Origin: Flavobacteriales bacterium
GTDB lineage: Bacteria > Bacteroidota > Bacteroidia > Flavobacteriales_F > PHOS-HE28
NCBI GenBank assembly: GCA_018057455.1
Contig: JAGPDT010000028.1
Location: forward strand, 1 to 39,016
Direction: 5' to 3'
DNA: 39,016 nt
Under the pieces are notes generated by a model that ran no database searches, was not told where the DNA came from, and saw nothing but the letters and a program-made list of their open reading frames with translations. Every line of letters starts with the position of its first letter. The first letter of the stretch is position 1. Position numbers and translations under genes: made by a program. This document shows positions 1 through 9,027 of the stretch, one piece after another.

Positions 1-69
1 AGAAAAGGATCGACCCCGAAGGGCGTCGCACAATGCCTTGCACGAACTTGCTGTATCAAGAAACGGCAT

Positions 70-115
70 GTTCAGTACGCTGAGCTGAACAGGCCCTTCG
101 ACGGGCTCAGGGCAG
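70..115. repeat. Intergenic REP-like sequence downstream of fecR
   Basis: The 157 bases before the fecR stop codon hold no convincing gene. They contain a short imperfect palindrome (TTCAG...CTGAA, about 71-89) followed by CTTCGACGGGCTCAGG. That word resembles the CTTCGACAGGCTCAGG family of short repeats found between genes in many bacterial genomes. The resemblance is from memory and has not been searched. A TonB-dependent receptor, the usual third member of a sigma/FecR locus, would lie further left, outside the window. Confidence 0.3.
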
Positions 116-157
116 CGGGACCGGAGGCAGCTGAACTGCTCGCTATGTTCACGAAGC

Positions 158-1123
158 TCAGCACCCATCACCTTCCAATTTGTAGCCGCCGTCTGCCTCG
201 GTCACGTTCAGGCCGAATGTTTGGGCGATCACCTCGAGGATGCTGGCGACCGGTTCATCGTTGAATTCAGCGGTGAGGCGGCAATTGGCGATGCGCTCGT
301 TGCCCAAGGTGATGCGTACCTGGTAGAGGTTCTCCAATTGCTCCACCACGCGCGCCATGGGCGCACCCTCGAACTTCAGCACGCGCAGACCATAGACTTC
401 CATCGGCGGGGCCGGGCGGCGTTCCAACCGATGGCGCTGCTTGTCGTAGCGGAGGTGGTCGCCGGCCAACAGCTCCACGGTATCGGCGCCGGCCACCACG
501 CGCACATGGCCGGTGCGCACGCGCACGGTGGCGAAGGCGGCGGTATCGTAGTCGGCCACTTCGAAGGCGGTGCCCAGCACGGTCACCTGGAGATCCCCGG
601 CATCCACGGTAAAGGGCCGCTGCTCATCACGGCGCACCTCGAAGTAGGCGCGCCCTTCCAGCTGCATGGCGCGCTGCTTGCCCATTCGCTCCTTCAGCTT
701 GGAGCCGGGGAAGAGCACGGTGCGGCTGCTGTCGGCCAAGAGGATCTGCTCCGGCTGCGCTTGGGCGAGGTAGGTGGTGGTTGCCGGCTGGAAGAACCAG
801 CGGGCGGCGAGCACCAGCAGGGCCACCATGGCCGCTGCTGAAAGCCAACGGCTCCTGTTGCGCGCACCGATGGAACGCACGCGCCCCTTGCCTTCAGCAT
901 CGGCGATGCCACTTTCCAGCTGCTTCCATGCGGCGTCCACGTTCACCTCGGGCACATCCAGGGCCTGGCCACCGAGGTCCCACAGCGCACGCATGCGCCG
1001 CAGTTCATCGGCATTCCCCGGATCATCCGCCGCCCAGGCCTCCACCGCATGGCGCTGCGCCCCATCGGCTTCGCCGGAGAGGTAGCGCGCGAGGAGCTCG
1101 CTGGGGATGGAGGGGGAGTTCAT
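158..1123 (-). CDS. FecR family anti-sigma factor
   Basis: This is a single-span inner-membrane anti-sigma regulator that normally holds an ECF sigma factor inactive until an outer-membrane TonB-dependent receptor signals substrate. The protein is 321 residues. It has a cytoplasmic N-terminal helical part (about 1-85, starting SELLARYLSGEAD), one membrane helix (about 93-111), and a periplasmic FecR domain (about 125-225, with GRAYFEVRRDEQRPF and VLGTAFEV). A C-terminal DUF4974/STN-like domain covers about 247-316. This is the full domain order of Bacteroidota FecR proteins. The cognate sigma gene lies 99 bases upstream on the same strand, so the two probably form an operon. The start ATG at 1123 is preceded by a palindrome at 1132-1148. 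No receptor gene is visible, so the ligand is unknown. Confidence 0.93.
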   Translation of the reverse strand: MNSPSIPSELLARYLSGEADGAQRHAVEAWAADDPGNADELRRMRALWDLGGQALDVPEVNVDAAWKQLESGIADAEGKGRVRSIGARNRSRWLSAAAMVALLVLAARWFFQPATTTYLAQAQPEQILLADSSRTVLFPGSKLKERMGKQRAMQLEGRAYFEVRRDEQRPFTVDAGDLQVTVLGTAFEVADYDTAAFATVRVRTGHVRVVAGADTVELLAGDHLRYDKQRHRLERRPAPPMEVYGLRVLKFEGAPMARVVEQLENLYQVRITLGNERIANCRLTAEFNDEPVASILEVIAQTFGLNVTEADGGYKLEGDGC

Positions 1124-1131
1124 TGGGATCG

Positions 1132-1148
1132 TCGATCCAATGGATCGA
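1132..1148. promoter_or_regulatory. Perfect palindrome before the fecR start
   Basis: TCGATCC, three bases, GGATCGA forms a perfect 7-bp inverted repeat between the sigma gene stop and the fecR start codon, nine bases from the ATG. It could be an operator or a leader hairpin affecting fecR translation relative to sigma. No regulator is known from the sequence, and chance occurrence is possible. Confidence 0.3.
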
Positions 1149-1222
1149 CTGTACAGGCGATCAATGGCTGATCCGTGCCGTGGCTAGTGGAGTTCATCCG
1201 ATAGGTATGACAATCATCCCGC

Positions 1223-1825
1223 TCAATTCCCCCATCCTCCCCCATCGCCCATCCAAAAAAGCCACGGCAGCAGCGGCACCAGGTCGGCCAGTTCCTCTCG
1301 GAGGGTCTTGAAGGCCTTGCCCATCTGGTTCTCCACGGTCTTCACGGAAATGCCCAGCCGTTCGGCGATCTCGTGGTACTTCAGCCCTTCATAGCGGCTC
1401 AGCTTGAACACTTTTCTTCTCTCCTCCGGCAACTGCTCGATGGCGGCCTGCACCCGGGCGATGCGTTCGGTGTGTTCGTCTTCACTGCGTTCCTCGGCTG
1501 CGGCGAGGTCTTCTGTTTCCTCGTTCACCACGCGCATGCGGGCCCCGGCCTTCACGGCATTGAGGCAGCGGTTGCGCACCGAGGCGTAGAGGTAGGCCTT
1601 GGTGCTGGTGGTGATGTTCACCTTCTCGCGGTCCAGCCACAGGCGGAAGAAGAGGTCCTGCACGAGGTCCTCGGCACGGTCCATGTCCTTGAGGTAGCCC
1701 ACGGCGAAGGCGCACAACGGCCGGTAGTGCAGGCGGAAAAGCGCCTCGAAGGCGGCACGGTCACCGGCGGCGATGGGCGCGAAATCCATGGCGCGGCGAA
1801 AGTAGCTGCCGAAATCAAGGTCCAC
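1223..1825 (-). CDS. ECF RNA polymerase sigma-70 factor (FecI-like)
   Basis: This is an alternative sigma factor that directs RNA polymerase to a small regulon, normally including a TonB-dependent receptor gene. It has 200 residues, typical for the Bacteroidota expansion of ECF factors. Region 2 is visible as FEALFRLHYRPLCAFAVGYL followed by AEDLVQDLFFRLW. Region 4 begins at QLPEERRKVFKLSRYEGL and carries the helix-turn-helix HEIAERLGISVKTVENQMGKA. The acidic linker between them is rich in Glu. An internal ATG (residue 13, MDFAPIAAGD, position 1789) is an alternative start close to the usual N-terminus of the family. The gene is immediately followed by fecR on the same strand, the standard sigma/anti-sigma arrangement. 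Confidence 0.93.
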   Translation of the reverse strand: MDLDFGSYFRRAMDFAPIAAGDRAAFEALFRLHYRPLCAFAVGYLKDMDRAEDLVQDLFFRLWLDREKVNITTSTKAYLYASVRNRCLNAVKAGARMRVVNEETEDLAAAEERSEDEHTERIARVQAAIEQLPEERRKVFKLSRYEGLKYHEIAERLGISVKTVENQMGKAFKTLREELADLVPLLPWLFWMGDGGGWGN

Positions 1826-1856
1826 AGCGTGAAACCTTGTTGTGGCCCTGAACAGT

Positions 1857-2017
1857 CAAGTGCGCCGACGCGGCGTACCAGTCCTGAACCTTGGTTTCTT
1901 CCGGGGATCGAGGCGGCTATCCCAGAACGCAAGCAACTCAACGTGATCATCGCTGACCCTGTAGATCAACAAGTCCCAATGCATCACCAACGCCTCCCGA
2001 ATGGCATCGGAGCCACC
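1857..2017 (-). pseudogene. Remnant of a RelE/ParE-type toxin (C-terminus)
   Basis: Read on the minus strand, this stretch encodes SDAIREALVMHWDLLIYRV followed by SDDHVELLAFWDSRLDPRK, then a short tail to a TGA. The IYRV...VELLAFWDSRLDP pattern matches the last two beta strands and C-terminal tail of RelE/ParE-family toxins. A TGA lies in frame immediately upstream (2018-2020), and no N-terminal half was found. I read it as a decayed toxin gene rather than a functional one. No antitoxin gene is visible beside it. The call is by pattern only and could be mistaken, because the fragment is short. Confidence 0.5.
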
Positions 2018-2188
2018 TCAGAGTCCCATCAAGGTCTCGCAAAGCGGACCTTGACGTAGGAGAATGAACACCGCCATTCCGTCCGCAAAGCCCCGCCCCT
2101 GCTGGACATTTTGACATCCACGAACCCCGCGTAACTGCCAGTTGTTCCGTTATAGCTTCGCGGTGCGGGGGTTGAGGTGGCTGGAAGA

Positions 2189-2309
2189 GTTGTTGGTTGT
2201 CAGTTGCTAGTTCGCAGGGGTGCAACTGGCCAAGTACTGCGGACTTCACCCTTCGAACCACGAACCACGCCCTCCGAACTACTCCCCACGAACTCCGAAC
2301 CACGAACTA
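2189..2309. repeat. Heptamer repeat array upstream of clpB
   Basis: A degenerate tandem repeat with strict 7-base period fills the sequence directly upstream of clpB. From 2189 there are four GTTGnnn-type units (GTTGTTG, GTTGTCA, GTTGCTA, GTTCGCA). From 2254 to 2309 eight consecutive 7-mers follow, most of them CGAACCA, CGAACTA or CGAACTC, ending six bases before the ATG. The 5' units are partly complementary to the 3' units, so the array could fold on itself. Related arrays occur at 15991-16089, 17272-17352, 17516-17579 and 18157-18205. Confidence 0.85.
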
Positions 2310-2315
2310 CCACCC

Positions 2316-4964
2316 ATGGACCTCAACAAATTCACCATCCGCTCCCAGCAGGCCATCCAACAGGCGCAGACCATTGCCGCCGGCTTGAAAAACCAGCAAG
2401 TGGAAACCGGCCATCTGCTGAAAGGATTGCTGGAAGTGGACAAGGATGTGACGCCCTTCCTGTTGAAAAAGCTCAACGTGAACGTGGCCACGCTGCAACA
2501 GGCGTTGGACCGCATCGTGAGCGGCTACCCGAAAGTGGAGGGCGGCGACATGGTGCTGAGTCGCCAGAGCGGGCAGGTGCTGAACAACGCGCTGGCCTCG
2601 CTGAAGGAATTCGGTGATGAGTTCGCCAGCGTGGAGCACTTGCTGCTGGGCTTGGTGGAAGGCAGCGACAACACGGCGCAACTGCTCAAGGACGGCGGCG
2701 TGACGCGCAAGGACCTCGTGGCGGCCATCAAGGAATTGCGCAAAGGCAGCAAGGTGACCAGCCAAAGCCAGGAAGAGACCTACAACGCGCTGAACAAATA
2801 CGCCAAAAACCTCAACCAGCTCGCCAAGGAAAACAAGCTCGACCCGGTGATCGGGCGCGACGAGGAGATCCGTCGCGTGCTGCAGATCCTCAGCCGCCGC
2901 ACCAAGAACAACCCCATCCTCATCGGCGAACCCGGCGTGGGCAAAACAGCCATCGCTGAAGGCATCGCGCAACGCATCGTGAGCGGCGACGTGCCGGACG
3001 ACCTGAAGAACAAGCAGGTCTTCAGCCTGGACATGGGCGCGCTGATCGCCGGCGCGAAATACAAGGGCGAATTCGAGGAACGCCTGAAGGCCGTGGTGAA
3101 GGAAGTGACCGGCGCGGAAGGCAGCGTGATCCTCTTCATCGACGAGATCCACACCTTGGTGGGCGCGGGCGGCGGCGAGGGCGCCATGGACGCGGCCAAC
3201 ATCCTGAAGCCTGCCCTGGCCCGCGGCGAACTGCGCGCCATCGGTGCCACCACCTTGAACGAATACCAGAAATACTTCGAAAAGGACAAGGCCCTGGAGC
3301 GCCGTTTCCAGAAGGTGATGATCGAGGAGCCTTCACGCGAGGACGCCATCAGCATCCTGCGCGGGCTGAAGGAAAAGTACGAGAGCCATCACAAGGTGCT
3401 GATCAAGGACGCCGCCATCATCGCCGCCGTGGAACTCAGCACGCGCTACATCAGCGACCGCCAACTGCCGGACAAGGCCATCGACCTCATCGACGAAGCC
3501 GCCAGCAAGCTGCGCATGGAGATCAACTCCAAGCCCGAGGAACTCGATGAAGTGGACCGCCGCGTGATGCAGCTGGAGATCGAGCGCGAGGCCATCAAGC
3601 GCGAAGGCGACCAAGGCCAACTCGCTGAACTCAACAAAGAACTGGCCGAGCTGGGCGGCAAGCGCGATGTGCTGAAAGCCCGCTGGGAACACGAGCGCGG
3701 GCTGGTGGAAAAGATCCAGGAAGCCAAGGACCGCATGGAACAACTGAAGTTCGATGCCGCCCAGGCCGAGCGCGAAGGCGACTATGCGAAAGTGGCGGAG
3801 ATCCGCTACGGGCGCACCAAGGAGACCGAGGACCAATTGGCCAAGGCCAAGGAGGAACTCGCCCAGGTGCAAACCTCCACCAAGATGATCAAGGAAGAAG
3901 TGGACGTGGACGAGATCGCCGCCGTGGTGAGCCGCTGGACGGGCATCCCCGTTACCCGCATGCTGGAGACCGAACGCATGAAACTGCTGACCCTGGAGGA
4001 CGAGCTGCACAAGCGCGTGGTGGGCCAGGACGAGGCCGTGCGCGCCGTGGCAGACGCCGTGCGCCGCAGCCGCGCGGGCATGGGCGACGAGAAGCGGCCC
4101 ATCGGCTCCTTCATCTTCCTGGGCACCACCGGCGTGGGCAAGACCGAACTCGCCAAGGCCCTCAGCGAAGTGCTCTTCAACGACGAACACGCCATGACGC
4201 GCATCGACATGAGCGAGTACCAGGAACGCCACAGCACCAGCCGCCTGGTGGGCGCGCCTCCGGGCTACATCGGCTACGAGGAAGGCGGCCAGCTCACCGA
4301 GGCCGTGCGCCGAAAACCTTACAGCGTAGTGCTGCTGGACGAGATCGAAAAAGCGCACCCCGACGTGTGGAACATCCTGCTGCAAGTGCTGGACGACGGC
4401 CGCCTCACCGACAACAAGGGCCGCGTGGTGAACTTCAAGAATACCATCATCATCATGACCAGCAACATCGGCTCGGACATCATCCAGGAGAACTACGAGA
4501 AGATCGACGACCGGAACCACGACGAAGTGCTGCGCAAAACCCGCGACCAAGTGATGGACCTGCTGCGCAAGAGCGTGCGCCCCGAGTTCCTCAACCGCAT
4601 CGACGAGGTGATCATGTTCGAGCCGCTGAGCCGCACCGACGTGCGCGAGATCGTGAAGATCCAGCTGGACGCGCTGATGAAGAAGCTCGCCGAGCGCGAC
4701 ATGCTGCTCACCCCCAGCGAGGAACTGGTGGCCCACATCGCGCACACCGGCTACGACCCGCAATTCGGCGCGCGGCCCATCAAGCGCATGATCCAAAAGG
4801 AACTCCTCAACGAGCTCAGCCGCTGGATCATCGAAGGCAAGGTGGAGGCCAACACGCCGATGGTGATCGATGTGTTCGACGGGCAGATCGTGTTCAGGAA
4901 GCCGTTGGAGGAAGAGGGTGCGAAGGGTGAGAAGAAGGGCAAGGGGAAGAAGGTGGAGGTGTGA
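2316..4964 (+). CDS. clpB: ATP-dependent chaperone ClpB
   Basis: This hexameric AAA+ disaggregase works with DnaK/DnaJ/GrpE to pull apart heat-aggregated proteins in the cytoplasm. The start at 2316 ([18 protein letters not shown]) gives 882 residues, the normal length. An upstream in-frame ATG at 2220 would add 32 residues encoded by the heptamer repeat and is rejected. The N-domain covers about 1-145. The first AAA module has Walker [10 protein letters not shown] near 204 and Walker [12 protein letters not shown]. The coiled-coil middle domain spans about 410-525. The second AAA module has Walker [10 protein letters not shown] near 602 and the [14 protein letters not shown] segment. The C-terminal part contains [10 protein letters not shown] and [10 protein letters not shown]. 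No CIRCE or obvious heat-shock promoter could be identified; the immediate 5' region is the heptamer array. The gene appears to be monocistronic. Confidence 0.98.
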   Translation: MDLNKFTIRSQQAIQQAQTIAAGLKNQQVETGHLLKGLLEVDKDVTPFLLKKLNVNVATLQQALDRIVSGYPKVEGGDMVLSRQSGQVLNNALASLKEFGDEFASVEHLLLGLVEGSDNTAQLLKDGGVTRKDLVAAIKELRKGSKVTSQSQEETYNALNKYAKNLNQLAKENKLDPVIGRDEEIRRVLQILSRRTKNNPILIGEPGVGKTAIAEGIAQRIVSGDVPDDLKNKQVFSLDMGALIAGAKYKGEFEERLKAVVKEVTGAEGSVILFIDEIHTLVGAGGGEGAMDAANILKPALARGELRAIGATTLNEYQKYFEKDKALERRFQKVMIEEPSREDAISILRGLKEKYESHHKVLIKDAAIIAAVELSTRYISDRQLPDKAIDLIDEAASKLRMEINSKPEELDEVDRRVMQLEIEREAIKREGDQGQLAELNKELAELGGKRDVLKARWEHERGLVEKIQEAKDRMEQLKFDAAQAEREGDYAKVAEIRYGRTKETEDQLAKAKEELAQVQTSTKMIKEEVDVDEIAAVVSRWTGIPVTRMLETERMKLLTLEDELHKRVVGQDEAVRAVADAVRRSRAGMGDEKRPIGSFIFLGTTGVGKTELAKALSEVLFNDEHAMTRIDMSEYQERHSTSRLVGAPPGYIGYEEGGQLTEAVRRKPYSVVLLDEIEKAHPDVWNILLQVLDDGRLTDNKGRVVNFKNTIIIMTSNIGSDIIQENYEKIDDRNHDEVLRKTRDQVMDLLRKSVRPEFLNRIDEVIMFEPLSRTDVREIVKIQLDALMKKLAERDMLLTPSEELVAHIAHTGYDPQFGARPIKRMIQKELLNELSRWIIEGKVEANTPMVIDVFDGQIVFRKPLEEEGAKGEKKGKGKKVEV

Positions 4965-4989
4965 GGGGGCGTGTCCCTTTCCACCGCGC

Positions 4990-5145
4990 AAGGCCTACGC
5001 ACGGGCCGGGCTGTCCGCTTTAGTTGCCTTGTCCCGGCCTGCAACGCATCGGGCTGCGGGTCCTGCTCGTTCCTCGCAGTATCCTCGCTCCGTGCGTTGC
5101 CGGGCCGGTCCTGCGGCAAGCTGCCGCTGCCATCCCTCACGCGGC
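4990..5145. ncRNA. Structured intergenic element between clpB and the helicase
   Basis: The gap after clpB contains nested inverted repeats. GCAACGC (5041-5047) pairs with GCGTTGC (5094-5100), extended by CCGGCC (5034-5039) with GGCCGG (5103-5108). An inner stem is CTGCG (5054-5058) with CGCAG (5075-5079). A separate tight hairpin is GCGGCA, AGC, TGCCGC (about 5113-5127). The two ends, with GGGCTGTCCGCT on one side and CCATCCCTCACGC on the other, resemble a repeated intergenic element I remember from many Bacteroidota genomes at 3' ends of genes. That link is from memory. Whether it is transcribed is not known; 'ncRNA' is the closest available type. Confidence 0.4.
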
Positions 5146-5166
5146 AGAGGCACGTCCAACCTTGTA

Positions 5167-8100
5167 TCAATATGGTACCAAATGCCCATGGAATTCCACC
5201 AAATAGATATATCCCCGTCCTCTGGCCCTTTGGCCCCATCCATCATAGTAGTGCATGCCATGTTCTTGGTCATAGTTCTGACAATCTTCTGCCGTATATC
5301 GAACAATAGCGCTGACCACAAGCCCTCCATACCGCTGGGCTTGTAATCGGTCGTTCGCCCACGCGGGCATCAGCCTCTCGACCCTTACCTCCCTATGTAC
5401 CAGATAGCTGCCCTCCCCATTGTGCTCGATCGTAAGCTCATCACCCATACTAATTCGACTCCTGATGTGATTGTGGATTGCTTGAAACCTGGCTTCATTT
5501 GCTTTCCATGAAAGTACTGTGTTCACATTTTCAGGAGCCACATACAGGGCTCCACCACCGTTCTCCGCTGGCACATAAGGTTGGCCAGCGTTCAGTGCTC
5601 GCTCGCGACCACCGATATGTCGGACCAAGCGCTGCTTCGCTCTTGAACAAGCCACATAATACAATCGGCGCTCTTCGGCAATGGCCTCCATTTGAAGTCC
5701 ATTCTGATGGTTTCCCATAGGCGCCGCCGTCGTCCCAGGGGGTAATAGCACGCATTGGTACTCCAAGCCCTTTGCCTTATGCATGGTGCTAAGGACCACT
5801 TCCTTCACCGGAGGTCCGGCAAAGTGCTTCCGTAAAAGCTCTTCCAACTGGCCGTCTTCCCTGCGCGTCAGGTCACTTAGGAAATCCTCGAACTCGTTGA
5901 ACCCCGTCGCTTGTGGATACATCTCCCGATAATACCGCCATGCCTTATGGACCTCCTGTACCAAGTCAACATCCCATTGGGGGAATTGCATAGCAAGCAC
6001 GTTCAGTTGTTCATCAACATTCTGTTCGTTCGCCACACACTCCCGGATGGTGTCCAAGACGGCAGCCACCTCCCTTCGCTTCACATAGACGGCCCCACTC
6101 CCCTTTATTCGCAATCGGTATCCATATTCTTCGGCATGTGCTTTTGCTGCACGATATGCCATGTACAGTTCGCGGTTTGATCGAAACAGCAACGCCACTT
6201 GCCGCCATTGGCCCTCTTCCAAGAGCGTCATAAGCGAATCAGCCCAATTTCCACCTTCGATGATCGATACGGAATTGCCGTCGATGTCAGGATTACTCGC
6301 TTGCAACCCCGCGTCCCTGTCGTTCTTGGGAAGTGCTTGTGAAGCCGCATTGATGATGGCCTGTGTGGAGCGATAGTTCACTTTCAAGGACAATCCAATG
6401 GGCGTATATATCTCATTGAACTTCTCGTAATACGGCCCCGGATCGATATTTCCATTGGGGTTGTTCAGCACTCGTTCATACCCGTAGATGCTCTGGTTGG
6501 GGTCGCCTATCACACTCACATACGCAGTACCTGGTGGAGCTACTGCCCGCAACGTGGCCAAACGGAGCGAAGTGATGTCTTGGAACTCATCCACAAAAAC
6601 AAACTCCACATTCAAGTACGTGCCCAATGCCCCACGACCTCGTTCTTGCATAAGCTGCTGAAAACGACCTTGCACTTCTTGCATAGGTACATTCAGGATC
6701 CCATTCTGATTCAATACGGCATACATGAGGCCATGAAAGGTTTGGACCTTGAGCGATCTTGTAAGGCTGTGGTAGCCCAGCTCAGCGAACAATCGCCTCA
6801 AACGCATCTTCAACTCCTCCACCACGGCCCGGTTATACGCCAACACGAGGATCCTACCTGGTGCAACATGTTCCTGCTGGATCAAGCGGGCCACCCGCAG
6901 CACCAGCGTATGGGTCTTACCTGTGCCCGGGCCTGCCTTCACGCTGATGTTGGATCGGATCTCGGCTTTATAGACCGCCTTCTGCTGATCATTCAGCCGA
7001 TTTACTTGATCATCCAATGCCTCCTCCCGAAATATGGCAAGTACAGACTTTGCATCATCCTCCAGATACAGTTCCAGCAGTGCGATGATATCATCGGGTG
7101 AACTGCACCCAAAATATTCCCGGATAAACTCATCCTGCCTGTCCCGGTCCTTGAGCTTGGCGAAAGCCTGCAGCACGATCAGTCTCAGCTTTTTCAACCG
7201 AAAGGCATCGCTGTAGGCCACCCTCACGGCCTCATCCCCCGGCCGCTCACCGATGCGCTCGCTCTCCTTCAACACCGCTTCAATAGCCATGGGCAGCAGT
7301 CCCCCTTGGAACCTGATGTACCCCAGCTTGCGCAATAGCACGAAGCAATGCTCGATCACTTCCAACGGCCGCTCATGCAGGCCCGCCGCGATGATCACCT
7401 GGCCCAGGTCCTTCACCGGGCCTTTCACTTCGTGGAGGGCCGTGAACAAGCGCTGAACATCTGCCGTGGTGCGATCCAGGATCCCGATCACTTCCTTCCT
7501 CCCCTTTCGCAGGGTAATACGTTGGTGGACGGTTGAGCCATCCTCCACGATCACGGAGGCACATGTTGCTGCACCCTCGGACCTCAGCAGGTCAAAGACA
7601 CATTTCAGCCTGGCTGTGCCGCCCTTGACCATTCTCCGCATGTCCCGGATATTGATCAGGTCTTCACCTTCCACGCCCCTTAACCACGCCCGAAATCCGG
7701 GATCGGCATTCTTCAAGGCACCGATGCTCGGCGCGGTCAAATACACCCCGAGATGGGGTTCATCAGCTCCGGCTTCGTTGATGAACCGCTCTATCAACTG
7801 GCTTTGGATGATCTTGTTCCATTCCCCGCCCAGCCATTCATCTTCCGGTTCGATCGCCTCGAATGCATCCCTATTTCTGATCAATTCCCCAGCCATGGCC
7901 CGGACCGCTTGGGCCAGCAGTAGTGCATTGGCCGCCCCAGGTTCACCATGCAGGCGGACCTCGGACCTTGCAAGTTCCGTGAGATCCACCCGCACCTCAT
8001 TTCTGAGCATTAGATGGCTTTGCTTCCGGGCACGGAGAACCAACATGAACAATTCACTCCTGCTCTTGAGGCCGAGCCTGGCCATCAGCAAGGCACCATC

Positions 8101-9027
8101 CATTAAGATGCTCTCCTGGCCATTGCCCCCGGCCTGCTTCGCCTCGCACACCAACCCATGAAGAGCACGGACTTGCTCGTCAAGGATCGTGTTCCCATGT
8201 TCCGAACTGAGCCTTTCATCATTCTCGAACTCGAGCATGGCGGGCACCAAATAGCGCGATCGGATCCGGCCCAAACGCTCCATCCAATAGAGGGCCGTAC
8301 GGTACAACCCGGCAGGTTCTTGATCCCTATCCCTATAGCGGGCGCTGGTGGAAAGTATGTTCAATGGTACCGGAAGGAACTCCGGCGCTTGAGCATCTTC
8401 TTTTCGGAACCGGACGAAGAACCCACTGAAGATCTCGAAGGCATTGAGGATGTCATTCCAACTGATCTGCCCCCGTTGGACCCGGTCCTGTGCCTTACGG
8501 AAGGAATCCTCCGTGGCAAAGCACACCGCCTTGATCCGCTTGCCGTCCTTGAACCCTGCAGCATTCAATGCACGCTGGTCACGCCCGGCCCGCCCTACTT
8601 CTTGCAAGTAATCCTCGAATGTGCTGGAAGGCCCCAAATGATACACGAAATGGATGTTCGGTATGTCCATCCCCATGCCGAACGCCTTGGTGGCAAAAAG
8701 AACGAGGATCTCTCCTTTTTTGAACCGGTCCACGAGCGATGCCCTTGAGTCGGATTCCAACCCCGCATGGAAATAGGCCGTCCGCCCATGAAACTGTTCG
8801 TTATCCGCGAAAAGATCGTTCAAGGCAGCGGCACCCTCTTCGGTTGCCCTCCGGCTGTGGCAGAATACAATGGCGCGGCTTCGCGTCGGATCCATACCTT
8901 CAGCCAAGGCATCATGGATCGGCTGAAGCGCTTGGTCCGGGTCCAGGTCAACAAATTCAAGCTCAATGTGGTCCCTCACGGGATTGAGCTCGCCATACTT
9001 GTCCAAGGACAGAAACTCAGAGGGCAT
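5167..9027 (-). CDS. C-terminal half of exonuclease-RecQ-SF1 enzyme: RecQ RecA2 lobe plus UvrD-type helicase
   Basis: This is the downstream part of a large helicase. The N-terminus (numbering from an upstream in-frame codon at 9054; subtract 9 for the ATG start) is the second RecA lobe of a RecQ-type SF2 helicase: AIVFCHSRRATEEG, FHAGLES, VLFATKAFGMGMDIP (about 118-132) and motif VI QEVGRAGRDQ (151-160). No RecQ zinc-finger cysteine cluster follows. A region of about 500 residues without recognised motifs comes next. Then there is a complete UvrD/Rep-type SF1 helicase: Walker A KAGPGTGKTHTL (706-717), VDEFQDIT (821-828), GDPNQSIYGY, NYRSTQAI, STMHKAKGLEYQ (1089-1100) and RRLYYVACSRAKQR (1129-1142). 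The C-terminal 115 residues are unassigned. The ATG at 9027 overlaps the stop of the upstream gene by 11 bases (ATGCCCTCTGA), so translation may be coupled, or the two frames may be one gene broken by a single-base insertion. Confidence 0.85.
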   Translation of the reverse strand: MPSEFLSLDKYGELNPVRDHIELEFVDLDPDQALQPIHDALAEGMDPTRSRAIVFCHSRRATEEGAAALNDLFADNEQFHGRTAYFHAGLESDSRASLVDRFKKGEILVLFATKAFGMGMDIPNIHFVYHLGPSSTFEDYLQEVGRAGRDQRALNAAGFKDGKRIKAVCFATEDSFRKAQDRVQRGQISWNDILNAFEIFSGFFVRFRKEDAQAPEFLPVPLNILSTSARYRDRDQEPAGLYRTALYWMERLGRIRSRYLVPAMLEFENDERLSSEHGNTILDEQVRALHGLVCEAKQAGGNGQESILMDGALLMARLGLKSRSELFMLVLRARKQSHLMLRNEVRVDLTELARSEVRLHGEPGAANALLLAQAVRAMAGELIRNRDAFEAIEPEDEWLGGEWNKIIQSQLIERFINEAGADEPHLGVYLTAPSIGALKNADPGFRAWLRGVEGEDLINIRDMRRMVKGGTARLKCVFDLLRSEGAATCASVIVEDGSTVHQRITLRKGRKEVIGILDRTTADVQRLFTALHEVKGPVKDLGQVIIAAGLHERPLEVIEHCFVLLRKLGYIRFQGGLLPMAIEAVLKESERIGERPGDEAVRVAYSDAFRLKKLRLIVLQAFAKLKDRDRQDEFIREYFGCSSPDDIIALLELYLEDDAKSVLAIFREEALDDQVNRLNDQQKAVYKAEIRSNISVKAGPGTGKTHTLVLRVARLIQQEHVAPGRILVLAYNRAVVEELKMRLRRLFAELGYHSLTRSLKVQTFHGLMYAVLNQNGILNVPMQEVQGRFQQLMQERGRGALGTYLNVEFVFVDEFQDITSLRLATLRAVAPPGTAYVSVIGDPNQSIYGYERVLNNPNGNIDPGPYYEKFNEIYTPIGLSLKVNYRSTQAIINAASQALPKNDRDAGLQASNPDIDGNSVSIIEGGNWADSLMTLLEEGQWRQVALLFRSNRELYMAYRAAKAHAEEYGYRLRIKGSGAVYVKRREVAAVLDTIRECVANEQNVDEQLNVLAMQFPQWDVDLVQEVHKAWRYYREMYPQATGFNEFEDFLSDLTRREDGQLEELLRKHFAGPPVKEVVLSTMHKAKGLEYQCVLLPPGTTAAPMGNHQNGLQMEAIAEERRLYYVACSRAKQRLVRHIGGRERALNAGQPYVPAENGGGALYVAPENVNTVLSWKANEARFQAIHNHIRSRISMGDELTIEHNGEGSYLVHREVRVERLMPAWANDRLQAQRYGGLVVSAIVRYTAEDCQNYDQEHGMHYYDGWGQRARGRGYIYLVEFHGHLVPY

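Noticed and set aside
2220-2315. Upstream ATG for clpB
   Set aside because: The added residues are translated from the heptamer repeat and do not occur in ClpB proteins.
3333-4991. Long minus-strand frame opposite clpB (552 residues)
   Set aside because: It mirrors the clpB reading frame and is rich in His/Val/Leu from reverse-reading G/C third positions. There is no domain sense; it is a shadow of a high-GC gene.
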